Assembly: GCA_937927945.1 (NCBI GenBank)
Contig: CALEYW010000046.1
Coordinates: 1-64,000, forward strand
Reading direction: 5' to 3'
DNA from: an uncultured candidate division WPS-2 bacterium
Lineage (GTDB): Bacteria > Vulcanimicrobiota > Vulcanimicrobiia > Vulcanimicrobiales > Vulcanimicrobiaceae
Length of the DNA: 64,000 bases
Shown here one piece after another: positions 24,868 through 33,638 of this stretch; within the stretch, counting starts at the first letter, position 1, and the number at the start of each line of letters is the position of its first letter. A model generated the notes under the pieces. It ran no database searches and was not told the DNA's origin. It was given only the letters and a program-made list of their open reading frames with translations. A program made the position numbers and the translations under genes.

Positions 24868-26532
24868 TCACGCCACCGCGGAGACCGCGTTCGCCCCGCG
24901 CGCCAAGCTCTCGCGCTCGAGCAGGAACGGACCGATCGCGAGCGCGTCGACGGGCGCGGACCCGAAGCACTCGAGCGCGTCGCGCGGGCTGTCGACCATC
25001 GGCCGCCCTGCGGTGTTCAGCGACGTGTTCACCACGACGGGAGTTCCGGTCTTCCGCTCCACGGCGTCGAGCATCCGCGCAATGAGCGGCTCGTGATTGC
25101 GGTCGACGGTTTGCACGCGTGCCGTTCCGTCGACGTGCACGACGGCGCGCAGCCGCTCCGTCCAACCTGGCCGAACCGAATGGACGAACAGCATGTACGG
25201 TGACGGGAACGGTCCTTCGAAAAGCTCCGGCGCGCGTTCCAGCAGCGTCATCGGGGCGACCGGCCGGAACTGCTCGCGCCCCTTGACGTCGTTGAGCCGG
25301 TGCAGCGTCTCCGCGTTGCGCGGATTTGCCAGCAGTGAGCGATGCCCCAGCGCCCGCGGACCGAATTCGCTGCGCCCTTGAAACCAGGCGACGATCCGGT
25401 CGCGCGCGATGAGGCCGGCGACTTCCTCGGCGATATCGCGCGGCCGCGAATAGCGGACCTGCGCACCATCGAGCCAGTCTTTGAGCTCCGCCTCGTTCCA
25501 CTCGCGTCCGAGCGCTGCGGACTCCATCGGCCGCACGTCGTCGCCCATGCTCTTGGCGACGTACAGCGCCGCGCCGAGCGCCGTCCCGGCGTCGCCGGCC
25601 GCCGGCTGTACCCACACCGATGCGAACGGTCCGTTCTCCGCGACGTAGGAGTTCGCCACGACGTTGAGCGCAACGCCGCCGGCCAGGACCAGTGCCTGCA
25701 TGCCGGTCGTTTCGTGGAGCCATCGCGCCAGTTCGAGCATCGTCTCTTGCAAGGCCGCTTGCACGCTCGCGGCGAGGTCGGCGTGGCCGGCGGCGAACGG
25801 CTCGCCTTCTTGCCGCGCCGGAACGAAGCGCGCGAGATCGATCGCGCGCGCCACGAAGCCCCCGTCGCCGTCGTGGTGCATCGCTTCCCGGATCGCCGCG
25901 CGCCAGCGCGGCGTTCCGTACGACGCCAGCGCCATCACTTTGTACTCGTCGGAACTGCGTGCGAAGCCGACGTGCATCGTCAGCTCTTCATAGCGCAGAC
26001 CGAGCGAGTCAGGGAGCGCCACCCGCCGCAGTACCTCGAGTTCGCCGTCGCGCACCACGCCGCCGAGGTACGATGTTTGCTCGCCGCGCCCGTCCATCAC
26101 CATGACGGCGCAATCGCGGTGGGGTCCCGCCAGATACGCCGACGCAGCGTGGGCGACGTGATGCGGAACGTACCGCACGCGCTTGCGGTCGAGGCCCGGG
26201 AGTGCCGCCTCCATGAAGCCGGGCGCCTTGCGCACAAAGTACGTTCGCAGACTTTCGTATTCGTTGTCGTGCAGTTCGCCGCCGTCGGGCGCCGCGAGGT
26301 CGGGGTCGTAGGAGTACGCGATCGCGTCGAGGTCGGCGGGGCGCACGTTTCCGTACGCGAGCACCCAACGGGCCGACTCTTCCGGCAATTCCCACGTGGA
26401 GAACGGCACGCATGGTTTGCCGTGCTTGCGGCGCGTGAAGCGTTCTTCTTCCGCAGCCGCAACGATGCTGCCGTTCGCAACCAGAACGGCTGCAGGATCG
26501 TGAAACACGGCGTTTATGCCCAAGACGCGCAT
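24868..26532 (-). CDS. NodU/CmcH-family carbamoyltransferase
   Basis: The enzyme makes carbamoyl-AMP from carbamoyl phosphate and ATP and passes the carbamoyl group to a sugar hydroxyl. The 554-residue protein has the N-terminal YrdC/Kae1-type ASKHA domain (MRVLGINAVFHDPAAVL, EEERFTRRKHG, VPHHVAHAASAYL with metal-binding histidines near 122-126, VLAGGVALNVVANS near 290) and the C-terminal carbamoyltransferase domain (GRSEFGPRALGHRSLLANP, KGREQFRPVAPM, VVNTSLNTAGRPMV). It is the first gene of the six-gene glycan operon, so the final glycan is predicted to be O-carbamoylated. Confidence 0.93.
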   Translation of the reverse strand: MRVLGINAVFHDPAAVLVANGSIVAAAEEERFTRRKHGKPCVPFSTWELPEESARWVLAYGNVRPADLDAIAYSYDPDLAAPDGGELHDNEYESLRTYFVRKAPGFMEAALPGLDRKRVRYVPHHVAHAASAYLAGPHRDCAVMVMDGRGEQTSYLGGVVRDGELEVLRRVALPDSLGLRYEELTMHVGFARSSDEYKVMALASYGTPRWRAAIREAMHHDGDGGFVARAIDLARFVPARQEGEPFAAGHADLAASVQAALQETMLELARWLHETTGMQALVLAGGVALNVVANSYVAENGPFASVWVQPAAGDAGTALGAALYVAKSMGDDVRPMESAALGREWNEAELKDWLDGAQVRYSRPRDIAEEVAGLIARDRIVAWFQGRSEFGPRALGHRSLLANPRNAETLHRLNDVKGREQFRPVAPMTLLERAPELFEGPFPSPYMLFVHSVRPGWTERLRAVVHVDGTARVQTVDRNHEPLIARMLDAVERKTGTPVVVNTSLNTAGRPMVDSPRDALECFGSAPVDALAIGPFLLERESLARGANAVSAVA

Positions 26533-26559
26533 TCGCAGAAGCGATTTCCCCCCGGCATA

Positions 26560-26577
26560 AAAGGGGAAACCCCCTTT
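26560..26577 (-). terminator. Hairpin between the GGDEF gene and the carbamoyltransferase
   Basis: AAAGGGG (26560-26566) pairs with CCCCTTT (26571-26577) across a 4-nt loop. On the minus strand the stem ends in TTTTA. It lies 75 nt past the GGDEF stop and 27 nt before the carbamoyltransferase start. It may end the GGDEF transcript or act as a leader element of the glycan operon. Confidence 0.5.
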
Positions 26578-26651
26578 ACCGCTCGACAGACGAGCGCGCG
26601 AACGCCATGCGTCTCGACGAGCGACGAGGTGTCGCCGTGCAAACGAGTCGG

Positions 26652-28328
26652 CTACACCGCTACCAGCGGAGATTCGACGACCCGATTGCGGCCGGCGTTC
26701 TTCGCGCGGTACAACGCGCGGTCGGCGCGCTCCATGACGTCGGCCGTGCCGTCCGCGACCCGCGCGTACGCGACGCCGACCGAGACGGTCACCGGTTTTC
26801 CGTCGGCGTACGCGAGGCCGCCGGTCTCGATCGCGAACCGCAGACGTTCCGCGACCTGCATCGCCCGCTCTCGCGCCGCGTCGCGCAACAGCACGAGAAA
26901 CTCCTCGCCTCCGAATCGTCCCGCCACGTCGACGCCGCGGATGTTTTCAGCGATGATGCGGCCGATCTGCGCCAGCACGCGGTCGCCGGTCTGATGGCCG
27001 AGCAGGTCGTTGATCGACTTGAAGTGATCGACGTCGAGCAGCAGCACCGCGTACCCTCCGCCGTCGCGCACGTGCGCCATCGCCTCTTCGAACGCGCGCG
27101 AAACGCCGCGCCGATTCGGCAAACCAGTGAGCGTGTCCACCGTCGCTGCCGAACGGGTCGCCGCGATCGCACCGTACTCGCCGAGCAGCGGGCCGAGTTC
27201 GACCGCGGCGCGGGCGATGTCGCGCGCCGCGACCAGCGCGTTCGCGCCGGCCTTGCGCGAGACGACGAGCGCACCGCGTAACCGTCCCTGCGCGTCGCGC
27301 GCCGCATACGCCGAGACCGTGCCTTCCTCGTGCCCTTCGACGGCTGCGTCTTCGCCGGTGACTTGCAGTTCGAGCAGCACGCGCCCGCCGAGCCGTTCGA
27401 GCTCCGGCGGAACCGGCGGACCGAAACGCACGACCCTCGACCAGCGATCGGCGCCGGCCCGCCCGAATGCCGCGATCTCGACCGATTCGCGCACGATGCG
27501 CGGATCGACGCTCTCGAGCAGCGAGCGCATCTGCGGCTGCGGGTCGCTCGCTCGCAGCATCGCGTCGACCGCTTCGCGCGAGAGCGCGAGGCGGTGAACG
27601 CGCGCGTTGAGCCGCGCGAACCGCACTAGGATCACCGCCAAGAGGACGAGCGGCGCGAGCAGGGCGGCGCCGAACGCGCCGCCGTCTTGCAGCACGATGC
27701 GCGCGACGACGTAGGCCCACGCGGATTCCGCCAGGGCCGTGAGCATCGTGCCGCGGTCGGCGATATGCCCGCTCCACGTCCGCACCAGCGAGCGGCCTTG
27801 GCGGCAGGCCTGCAGCGGATCGACCCACGCGAGGTCGGCGAGCAGCACGTAGCCGGTCGCGATACCGATGAACGCGCCCATCCCGACGAGCGAAGGAGTC
27901 CCAGTTGCCGCGCCGTGCAGCGGCGCGACGACGAACTGCGCCGCCCACCAGGCGGGAATGCGCAGCCCAGCGGCGAGGATTCGTTCCCGCACGAGATTGC
28001 GGCGACGGCGGTTCGGACGCACCACGAAGGCGACCACGTTGAGAGCCGCGGCCCACAACCAGCCTTCCGTCACCAGCACTGCCAGCAGAACGGGGATGAT
28101 CAGTCCGACGCGATCGCTCTCCGGCGTCGGGCGCGAACTGCGTTCGAAATGCGCCGCCGGGGCCCGCAAGAGGCCCAGCGCCACCGAAACCGCGAGCGCC
28201 GCGGCGAGAAACACCGCGTCCTGCGGGCGCAGCGCACGCGCGGCGGCCGGAGCGTACGCGACCGCCAGACCGATCGCCGCTACGAGCGAGGCCGCGCGAA
28301 CGAGCTCGTAGATGCGCCGTCCGATCAC
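26652..28328 (-). CDS. Membrane-bound diguanylate cyclase (GGDEF)
   Basis: The 558-residue protein has about seven hydrophobic segments in the first 235 residues, a GAF-sized linker domain (about 255-385), then a C-terminal GGDEF domain (about 390-552). The active site is GRFGGEEF, LTGLPNRRG is intact, and RGVD sits five residues before the GGEEF signature, giving a product-inhibition I-site. It should make cyclic di-GMP and be feedback-inhibited. No EAL domain is attached. Its position next to the glycan operon is suggestive, since c-di-GMP often controls exopolysaccharide, but linkage is only by proximity. Confidence 0.9.
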   Translation of the reverse strand: MIGRRIYELVRAASLVAAIGLAVAYAPAAARALRPQDAVFLAAALAVSVALGLLRAPAAHFERSSRPTPESDRVGLIIPVLLAVLVTEGWLWAAALNVVAFVVRPNRRRRNLVRERILAAGLRIPAWWAAQFVVAPLHGAATGTPSLVGMGAFIGIATGYVLLADLAWVDPLQACRQGRSLVRTWSGHIADRGTMLTALAESAWAYVVARIVLQDGGAFGAALLAPLVLLAVILVRFARLNARVHRLALSREAVDAMLRASDPQPQMRSLLESVDPRIVRESVEIAAFGRAGADRWSRVVRFGPPVPPELERLGGRVLLELQVTGEDAAVEGHEEGTVSAYAARDAQGRLRGALVVSRKAGANALVAARDIARAAVELGPLLGEYGAIAATRSAATVDTLTGLPNRRGVSRAFEEAMAHVRDGGGYAVLLLDVDHFKSINDLLGHQTGDRVLAQIGRIIAENIRGVDVAGRFGGEEFLVLLRDAARERAMQVAERLRFAIETGGLAYADGKPVTVSVGVAYARVADGTADVMERADRALYRAKNAGRNRVVESPLVAV

Positions 28329-28537
28329 TTCGTTTGCCCATTCGTGGAAGCTGCTCGCTCTGCCCCTCGCCGGCGCGAACCGCAGTCCCTAGTTATGCGA
28401 CAAACGATCTATGGCGCCGGGACGTTCGGCCTCTCTCTGCGTGTGGGAGACGGGCTTCCGCGGCGGCTGTGCTACAATAAAAGGGGACCTGCCCCTCACG
28501 GGGGCGGCGGGTTCGCATTTTCCGGGAGGTCCACATC

Positions 28538-28828
28538 GTGGCTGCGCTGCGTGTCGTCTCGCTGAGCGGCGATCTGGACACGTACACCCTCGCGTCAACC
28601 CGGCAGCTTTTGAGCCGGGTCGACGGCCCATGCGTCATCGACCTCAGCGGAGTTCGCATCATCGACGCGGCCACGCTCGGCGAGATCGTCCGCCTGAAGA
28701 AACGGATCGCACCGCAGCGCGTCGTGCTGGCAGGCGCCAACCGTCACGTGCGGCGCGTGCTGGCGGTGCTGCAGTTCGAGCGCATGTTCGAGATCGTCGA
28801 ACGACCCGAGGACGCGAACGCGTCCTGA
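28538..28828 (+). CDS. STAS-domain protein lacking the phosphorylatable serine
   Basis: The 96-residue product fits the anti-sigma-factor-antagonist fold (SLSGDLDTYTLASTRQLL, VIDLSGVRIIDAATLGEIVRLKKR). In SpoIIAA/RsbV the loop reads D-S-S-G, with a Ser that the anti-sigma kinase phosphorylates. Here it is Asp43-Ala-Ala-Thr, so the serine switch is absent. The start is GTG 28538 with GGGAGG about 9 nt upstream. TACAAT at 28473-28478 is a possible -10 element. It may act as a constitutively active antagonist or a structural STAS. Confidence 0.8.
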   Translation: MAALRVVSLSGDLDTYTLASTRQLLSRVDGPCVIDLSGVRIIDAATLGEIVRLKKRIAPQRVVLAGANRHVRRVLAVLQFERMFEIVERPEDANAS

Positions 28829-28852
28829 CCGCGTTCCGCGCGGGCGAAAAAC

Positions 28853-28929
28853 TGGCGCGCCCGGCCAGAATCGAACTGGCAACCTTAGCCTTAGGAGTGC
28901 TCTGCTCTATCCAGTTGAGCTACGGGCGC
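28853..28929 (-). tRNA. tRNA-Arg (anticodon CCT)
   Basis: A 77-nt tRNA with acceptor GCGCCCG/CGGGCGC, D-arm GCTC...GAGC, anticodon loop CTCCTAA (CCT, reads AGG), T-arm GCCAG/CTGGC and an encoded CCA. The anticodon stem GAGCA/GGCTA has two mismatches (27-43 G.A and 31-39 A.G). Its 5' end is duplicated at 36435-36455. Confidence 0.88.
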
Positions 28930-28931
28930 GC
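28911..28931. repeat. Left copy of a 21-bp direct repeat (putative attachment site)
   Basis: The 21 bp covering the tRNA-Arg acceptor 5' strand, D-stem and part of the D-loop recur identically at 36435-36455 in the same orientation. The 7.5 kb between the copies is a single catabolic gene set. This copy lies within the intact tRNA. Confidence 0.65.
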
Positions 28932-28982
28932 GTGCTTGAGGGGCCCTTTTGCACCTAAAGTATGTTCATCCTGGGGCCGGCC

Positions 28983-29894
28983 CTAGAGCTCGATCTTCTC
29001 GTCGGGGAGCATCGCGACGAACGCGCGCAGCGCGGGCGAGTGCGAGGCTTTGCGCCAGGCGACGCAGCGCTGGATCGTCGCGCGAGGCCGCAGCGGCCGA
29101 TAGGCGATCCCGCGCACGCGCAGCGCGCGAACCGACGAGGGGACGATCGAGACGCCGAGCCCCGCCGCCACGAGACCGCAGACGGTATGCGTCTCGTTCG
29201 CTTCCTGCACGACGTTCGGGCTGAAGCCGTGTTGGCGGCAGAGGATGATGATCTCGTCGTACAGCGCGGACCCCTTCGAGCGCGGGATCAGCACGAACGG
29301 CTCGTCGCGGAGCGCCGACGGGGCGATCGTCTTGCGACGCGCCAGCGGATGCGCGTCAGGGAGCGCGACCAGGAGAGGTTCGTCGGCGACGCATCGCGAC
29401 GCGATCTCCTTGTCGGCGACGGGCCCGCGGAGGATCCCAATGTCGATCTCGCCGCGCGCGAGCCGCGCGAGCTGCTGCCGGGTGCTGAGCTCGACGAAGT
29501 CGAGATGCACCTTGGGATACCGTGAATGGAAGCGCCCCAGCAGCTCCGGGACGATGATCAGCGGCGCCGAGTCGTAGAACCCGATCGTCAGTTTCCCGAT
29601 CTCGCCCCGTCCGGCATTCTGCGCGGTATCGATGGCGATCCGCGCCTGCGCGAGGAGCGCGCGCGCCTCCGCGAGCAGCGCCGCGCCCGCGTCGGTCAGC
29701 TCGACGCTGCGGCTCGTGCGGCGGAACAGCTGTACGCCGAGCTCACGCTCGAGCTTCTTGATCTGTAAGCTCAGCGACGGCTGCGCGAGATTGAGCGACT
29801 CCGCGGCGCGGCCGAAGCTTTGCTGCTCTGCCACCGCGACGAAGGACCGAATGACGTGCAAATCCGGCAGACGTAAATGCGAATCCATTGCCAT
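28983..29894 (-). CDS. LysR-family transcriptional regulator
   Basis: The 303-residue regulator has an N-terminal winged HTH (about 9-67: FVAVAEQQSFGRAAESLNLAQPSLSLQIKKLERELGVQLF, the classic LysR helix pattern) and a two-lobed periplasmic-binding-like effector domain (about 95-300). It is the first island gene after tRNA-Arg and is divergent from the VOC-MFS-dehydrogenase operon across a 100-nt gap. That is the standard arrangement for a LysR regulator of the adjacent catabolic genes. The inducer is probably a sugar acid. Confidence 0.92.
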   Translation of the reverse strand: MAMDSHLRLPDLHVIRSFVAVAEQQSFGRAAESLNLAQPSLSLQIKKLERELGVQLFRRTSRSVELTDAGAALLAEARALLAQARIAIDTAQNAGRGEIGKLTIGFYDSAPLIIVPELLGRFHSRYPKVHLDFVELSTRQQLARLARGEIDIGILRGPVADKEIASRCVADEPLLVALPDAHPLARRKTIAPSALRDEPFVLIPRSKGSALYDEIIILCRQHGFSPNVVQEANETHTVCGLVAAGLGVSIVPSSVRALRVRGIAYRPLRPRATIQRCVAWRKASHSPALRAFVAMLPDEKIEL

Positions 29895-29908
29895 ACGCTA
29901 TCGAAGCC

Positions 29909-29932
29909 ATTGGTAACGTTGTCTTCCCAAAT
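29909..29932. promoter_or_regulatory. Candidate LysR operator
   Basis: ATTGG (29909-29913) and CCAAAT (29927-29932) form an imperfect inverted repeat with 13 nt between the arms, in the intergenic region shared by the LysR gene and the divergent operon. Size and position fit a LysR recognition site. No clear -35/-10 pair was resolved. Confidence 0.4.
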
Positions 29933-29995
29933 CATTGTTCCCTTGCTAGAGTGCCGGAAAGGAAAATTGTTGCACGCCGTCCTGCGAGGGGAACC

Positions 29996-30445
29996 ATGCG
30001 CTTGGCGCGCTTCGATCACATCAATCTTCTGACGGCCGACATCAACCGGATGCGCGACTTCCTCGTCAGCGTGCTGGGCGTTGTGCCCGGGTGGCGCCCG
30101 CCGTTCCGTTCCCCTGGCTATTGGCTCTACGACGGCGACATCGCGATCTTCCACGTCAGCGACGCGACGAATCACGAGCAGACCCACGTCGACGACATCG
30201 GGGCGGTCCCGACCGGTGGGCGGGCGACCGTCGATCACATCTGCTTCCGCTGCGAAGGCTACCGCGAGACGATCGACCGCCTAAAGAGCCTCGGGATCGC
30301 GTTCCACGAAGAGGACGTTCCGTTCGCGAGCGACCGCCAGATCTTCGTCGACGGACCCGACAACGTGACGTTCGAGCTGCTCTTCAGTCCTGCGGACGTC
30401 CTCGCCGGCGGCGGCGCGCCGATCCCCGCGGAGGCGCGACGTTGA
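29996..30445 (+). CDS. VOC-family protein (glyoxalase/dioxygenase superfamily)
   Basis: The 149-residue protein starts MRLARFDHINLLTADINRM (29996, GAGGGG upstream). It has paired beta-alpha-beta-beta-beta modules with metal-ligand positions His8 (DHINLL), the GGRATVDHICFRC His near 81 and the closing Glu of NVTFELLF near 129. Members are glyoxalases, epimerases, isomerases or extradiol dioxygenases, so the reaction is open. It overlaps the MFS gene by 4 nt (TTGA). Confidence 0.8.
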   Translation: MRLARFDHINLLTADINRMRDFLVSVLGVVPGWRPPFRSPGYWLYDGDIAIFHVSDATNHEQTHVDDIGAVPTGGRATVDHICFRCEGYRETIDRLKSLGIAFHEEDVPFASDRQIFVDGPDNVTFELLFSPADVLAGGGAPIPAEARR

Positions 30446-31797
30446 AGCCGCTGATCCACAAGGACACGGGGGTCACCGCTGCGCACACCCCTGTGGCCGT
30501 CACGAACGCGCCCCGGCCGCTCGCGAACCGCTGGGTGCAGGCCGGCCTCGGAATCGTCTGCATGTTCATGATTGCGAACCTGCAGTTCGGATGGACTGTC
30601 TTCGTCGATCCGTTGCGCAAGAGCATGAACTGGTCGCTCGCCGCGATCCAGCTCGCGTTCACGATCTTCGTCCTCGTCGAGACGTGGCTCGTCCCGTTCG
30701 AAGCCGCCCTGGTCGACCGGTTCGGCCCGCGGGTGATGGTCATCGGCGGCGGGATATTGGCCGCGCTGGGCTGGGTCTGCAACGGCACGATTCATTCGCT
30801 CGCCGGCCTTTACGCCGGCAGCGCGATCGCCGGAATCGGCGCGGGAATGATCTACGGAACGTGCGTCCCCAACGCGGTGAAATGGTTCTCGCGGCATCGC
30901 GGCCTCGCGGTCGGGTTAACCGTCGCCGGGTTCGGCGCAGGCGCGGCGCTCACCGTCACCCCGCTGGTCATGATGGTCGAGCGGTCGGGTCCATTCCACA
31001 CGTTCGTCTTCTTCGGGATCGTGCAGGGCGCGATCATCGTGCTGTGCGGGCTCTTCCTCGTCAGCCCGCCGCGCGAAACGACGCTCGCGATGCAGCGTGA
31101 CGTGCGCTGCCTGCAGGGGCCCGGAGACTCGCCGGTCTCCCAGACGGTCCGCTCGCCGGTCTTCTGGGTGATGTACGCGATGTTCACGCTGGTCGCCGCC
31201 GGCGGCCTGATGGCCGTCGCGCAGCTCGCGCCGATCGCGAAGGCCTTCCACATCGCGAACGCGCCGGTTCATGTCGCGCTTTGGACCGCGCCGGCGCTGC
31301 TGCTGACGCTCCAGCTCAACAACATTGTCGGCGGGATCTCGCGGCCGCTCCTCGGCTGGATCTCGGACTACGCCGGACGCGAGAAGACGCTCTGCGGCGC
31401 GTTCATCGCCGAAGGGATCGGCATCTGGCTCTTCAGCAAGTTCGGCCACACGCCGGCCTCGTTCATCGCCCTCGCCGCCGTCGTCTTCTTCGCCTGGGGC
31501 GAGATCTACAGCATCTTCCCCTCTCTCGTGCGCGACCACTTCGGGCAACGGTACGCCGCGACGAACTACGGCGTCTTGTACACGGCGAAGGGCGTCGGCG
31601 CGCTCCTGGTTCCGATCTCCGGTATCATCACCGCGATGACCGGGAGCTGGACCGCCGCGCTGTACGTCGCCGCCGTCATGAACATCATCGCCGCGATCCT
31701 CGCCATCGCCGTTCTCTGGCCGCTCCGCGTGCGCGAGGTCGCGCACTCGCGCGCGACCGACCCATCCTCGGCGGTCGCCAGCGCCTACCCGTCCTGA
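30442..31797 (+). CDS. MFS transporter, oxalate/formate antiporter (OFA)-like
   Basis: The 451-residue carrier has twelve membrane segments after a 30-residue cytosolic N-terminus. FGWTVFVDPLRKSMNWSLAAIQ, YGTCVPNAVKWFSRHRGLAVG and GEIYSIFPSLVRDHFGQRYAATNYGVLYTAKG are typical of the OFA family, whose members carry oxalate, formate and other small carboxylates. The start is TTG 30442, overlapping the VOC stop, with GGAGG just upstream. In this operon it probably imports the sugar acid degraded by the downstream enzymes. Confidence 0.85.
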   Translation: MKPLIHKDTGVTAAHTPVAVTNAPRPLANRWVQAGLGIVCMFMIANLQFGWTVFVDPLRKSMNWSLAAIQLAFTIFVLVETWLVPFEAALVDRFGPRVMVIGGGILAALGWVCNGTIHSLAGLYAGSAIAGIGAGMIYGTCVPNAVKWFSRHRGLAVGLTVAGFGAGAALTVTPLVMMVERSGPFHTFVFFGIVQGAIIVLCGLFLVSPPRETTLAMQRDVRCLQGPGDSPVSQTVRSPVFWVMYAMFTLVAAGGLMAVAQLAPIAKAFHIANAPVHVALWTAPALLLTLQLNNIVGGISRPLLGWISDYAGREKTLCGAFIAEGIGIWLFSKFGHTPASFIALAAVVFFAWGEIYSIFPSLVRDHFGQRYAATNYGVLYTAKGVGALLVPISGIITAMTGSWTAALYVAAVMNIIAAILAIAVLWPLRVREVAHSRATDPSSAVASAYPS

Positions 31798-31823
31798 CCG
31801 CAACGCTAAGGAGATCGTCCCGA

Positions 31824-32927
31824 ATGTCCGTCACCTCCGTCGCTCCCGTCTCGCCGTCGCTCGCCATCCCGAGCACGATGCGCGCCGCGGTCCTCGTCGA
31901 GCCCGGCGAGTTCCGCATCCTCGAGAAGCCCGTCCCCGAGCCCGGGCCGGGTCAGGTGCTCGTCAAGGTCGCAATGTGCGGCACCTGCGGCACCGACCTG
32001 AAGATCATGCACCATCCCTTCCCGGGGCAGCCGCCGTTCGGGCAGTTCACGCCGGGACATGAATGGGCGGGGACGGTCGTCGCGCTCGGATCGACAGTCG
32101 ACGAGTTCAAGGTCGGCGATCGCGTCGGGATCGAGGCGCATAGCGGCTGCATGCGCTGCGACAACTGCATCGTCGGTATGTACACCGCGTGCCTCAACTA
32201 CGGCAACGTCGCGAAGGGTCATCGCACCAGCGGCTTCACCGTCGACGGCGGATTCGCCGAGTACGTCGTTCACCACATCAACGCACTCTACAAACTCCCC
32301 GACAACGTCAGCTTCGAGGACGCCGTCCTCGTCACGACCGCCGGGACCGGCCTCTACGGAATCGATGAGACGGGCGGCTTCATCGCCGGTGACTCGATCG
32401 TCATCATCGGGCCGGGACCGGTCGGACTGATGACCGTGCAGCTCTGCAAAGCGCTCGGCGCGGGACAGACGATCCTCGTCGGGACGCGCGACAACCGGCT
32501 CGAATACGGCACGCGCTTCGGCGCGGACGCCGTCGTCAACGCGCGCAGCGAGGACGCCGTCGCCGCCGTCCGCCGTCTCACCGACGGTTACGGCGCCGAT
32601 CTCGTCATCGAGGCGTCGGGCGCGATGGACGCACCGCAGCAGGCCGTCGAGATGGTCAAGCTCGGCGGGAAGATATTGTTCCTGGCGTTCTACAAGGACA
32701 AGGTCAGCTTCGACCTCAGCCGCGCGATCCGTTCCGACGTCACGCTTCACACCACGCGCGGTGAAGGCCGAAACAACGTTAAGCGCGCGCTCGCGATGGC
32801 GAAGCGGGGACTGTTGCGCGGCAAGGAGCTCGTCACCCACAAGTTCGCTCTCGACGACATCCAGGAAGGCTTCCGCGTCGTGCGCGAGCGCGAGGGGGAT
32901 CCGATCAAGGTGGTCTTTGTCCCGTAG
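31824..32927 (+). CDS. Zinc-dependent dehydrogenase (threonine/sorbitol dehydrogenase type)
   Basis: The 367-residue medium-chain dehydrogenase starts at ATG 31824 with AAGGAG 10 nt upstream. Catalytic zinc ligands are CGTCGTD near 53 and GHEWAG near 79. The structural zinc loop CMRCDNCIVGMYTAC lies at about 110-124 and the NAD motif GPGPVGLMTVQ near 194. It resembles polyol and sugar-acid dehydrogenases. In the operon it probably oxidises the C2 or C3 hydroxyl of a sugar acid to give the oxo-acid used by the kinase downstream. Confidence 0.85.
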   Translation: MSVTSVAPVSPSLAIPSTMRAAVLVEPGEFRILEKPVPEPGPGQVLVKVAMCGTCGTDLKIMHHPFPGQPPFGQFTPGHEWAGTVVALGSTVDEFKVGDRVGIEAHSGCMRCDNCIVGMYTACLNYGNVAKGHRTSGFTVDGGFAEYVVHHINALYKLPDNVSFEDAVLVTTAGTGLYGIDETGGFIAGDSIVIIGPGPVGLMTVQLCKALGAGQTILVGTRDNRLEYGTRFGADAVVNARSEDAVAAVRRLTDGYGADLVIEASGAMDAPQQAVEMVKLGGKILFLAFYKDKVSFDLSRAIRSDVTLHTTRGEGRNNVKRALAMAKRGLLRGKELVTHKFALDDIQEGFRVVREREGDPIKVVFVP

Positions 32928-32938
32928 CGCGCGAGCCT

Positions 32939-33592
32939 CTACAGCGAAGCTTTGAGTGCGCGGGCCGCAAGTTGAGGACTGCTCAGCACGCGGTCCGCGT
33001 AGCGCGCGGGGACCTGCGGGAAGACGCGCGCCATGCTGACCTGCGCCAGGAGGACGAGATCGCTCCGCTCGGCGAGCGCCGGAAGCGCGTCGAGGACGAT
33101 CCGGTCGTGCGTCGCGGCGTCGCCGCTGCGCAGCGCGGTCATCGCCTCGGGGTGCAGGCTCGGAACGATCTCGATCGTTTTTCCGCGCGCCGCGGCCTCG
33201 GCTTGGATCATCACGCGCTGTTGCTCGAGCCCCGCGGGGAACGTTGCGAGGACGCCGATCCGCGTCGCGTCCGCGACGGCGCGCTCGACCATCATCTGGT
33301 CGACGGCGAAGATCGGCGTTTCGGGGAAGCGCTCGCGTGCCTGCGGCACGATCGTCGAGTAAGCCGTGCACGTCAGGAGCACCGCGTCGGCGCGTGCGCG
33401 GATCGCGAGGTCGAGAACGGTCATCATTCGCGCGACGCACTCGGCGCTCACGCCGCCGTACCGTTCGGCTTCAGTGCTGAGCCCTTCGTCGAAGAGATGA
33501 CGGACGTGAGCGCCGGGGATCTCGTCGAGAATTGCGCGCTCCATCGGCGCAAGCGCGGGGAGGACGGCATGCACGAGGGCGATCGTAGACAT
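32939..33592 (-). CDS. Asp/Glu/hydantoin racemase-family protein
   Basis: The 217-residue protein starts MSTIALVHAVLPALAPMERAI at 33592. A longer in-frame start would run back over the divergent gene and is rejected. LLTCTAYSTIVPQA near 92-105 carries one active-site Cys. The paired N-terminal Cys of true racemases is not evident, and HAVLPALAPME resembles the maleate-isomerase/arylmalonate-decarboxylase side of the superfamily. It is the only island catabolic gene on the minus strand and diverges from the isomerase gene by 46 nt. Confidence 0.75.
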   Translation of the reverse strand: MSTIALVHAVLPALAPMERAILDEIPGAHVRHLFDEGLSTEAERYGGVSAECVARMMTVLDLAIRARADAVLLTCTAYSTIVPQARERFPETPIFAVDQMMVERAVADATRIGVLATFPAGLEQQRVMIQAEAAARGKTIEIVPSLHPEAMTALRSGDAATHDRIVLDALPALAERSDLVLLAQVSMARVFPQVPARYADRVLSSPQLAARALKASL

Positions 33593-33638
33593 CTGGAACA
33601 CGGGATTTGTCACACGTGAGAGCAAACTCCCGCTCGTC

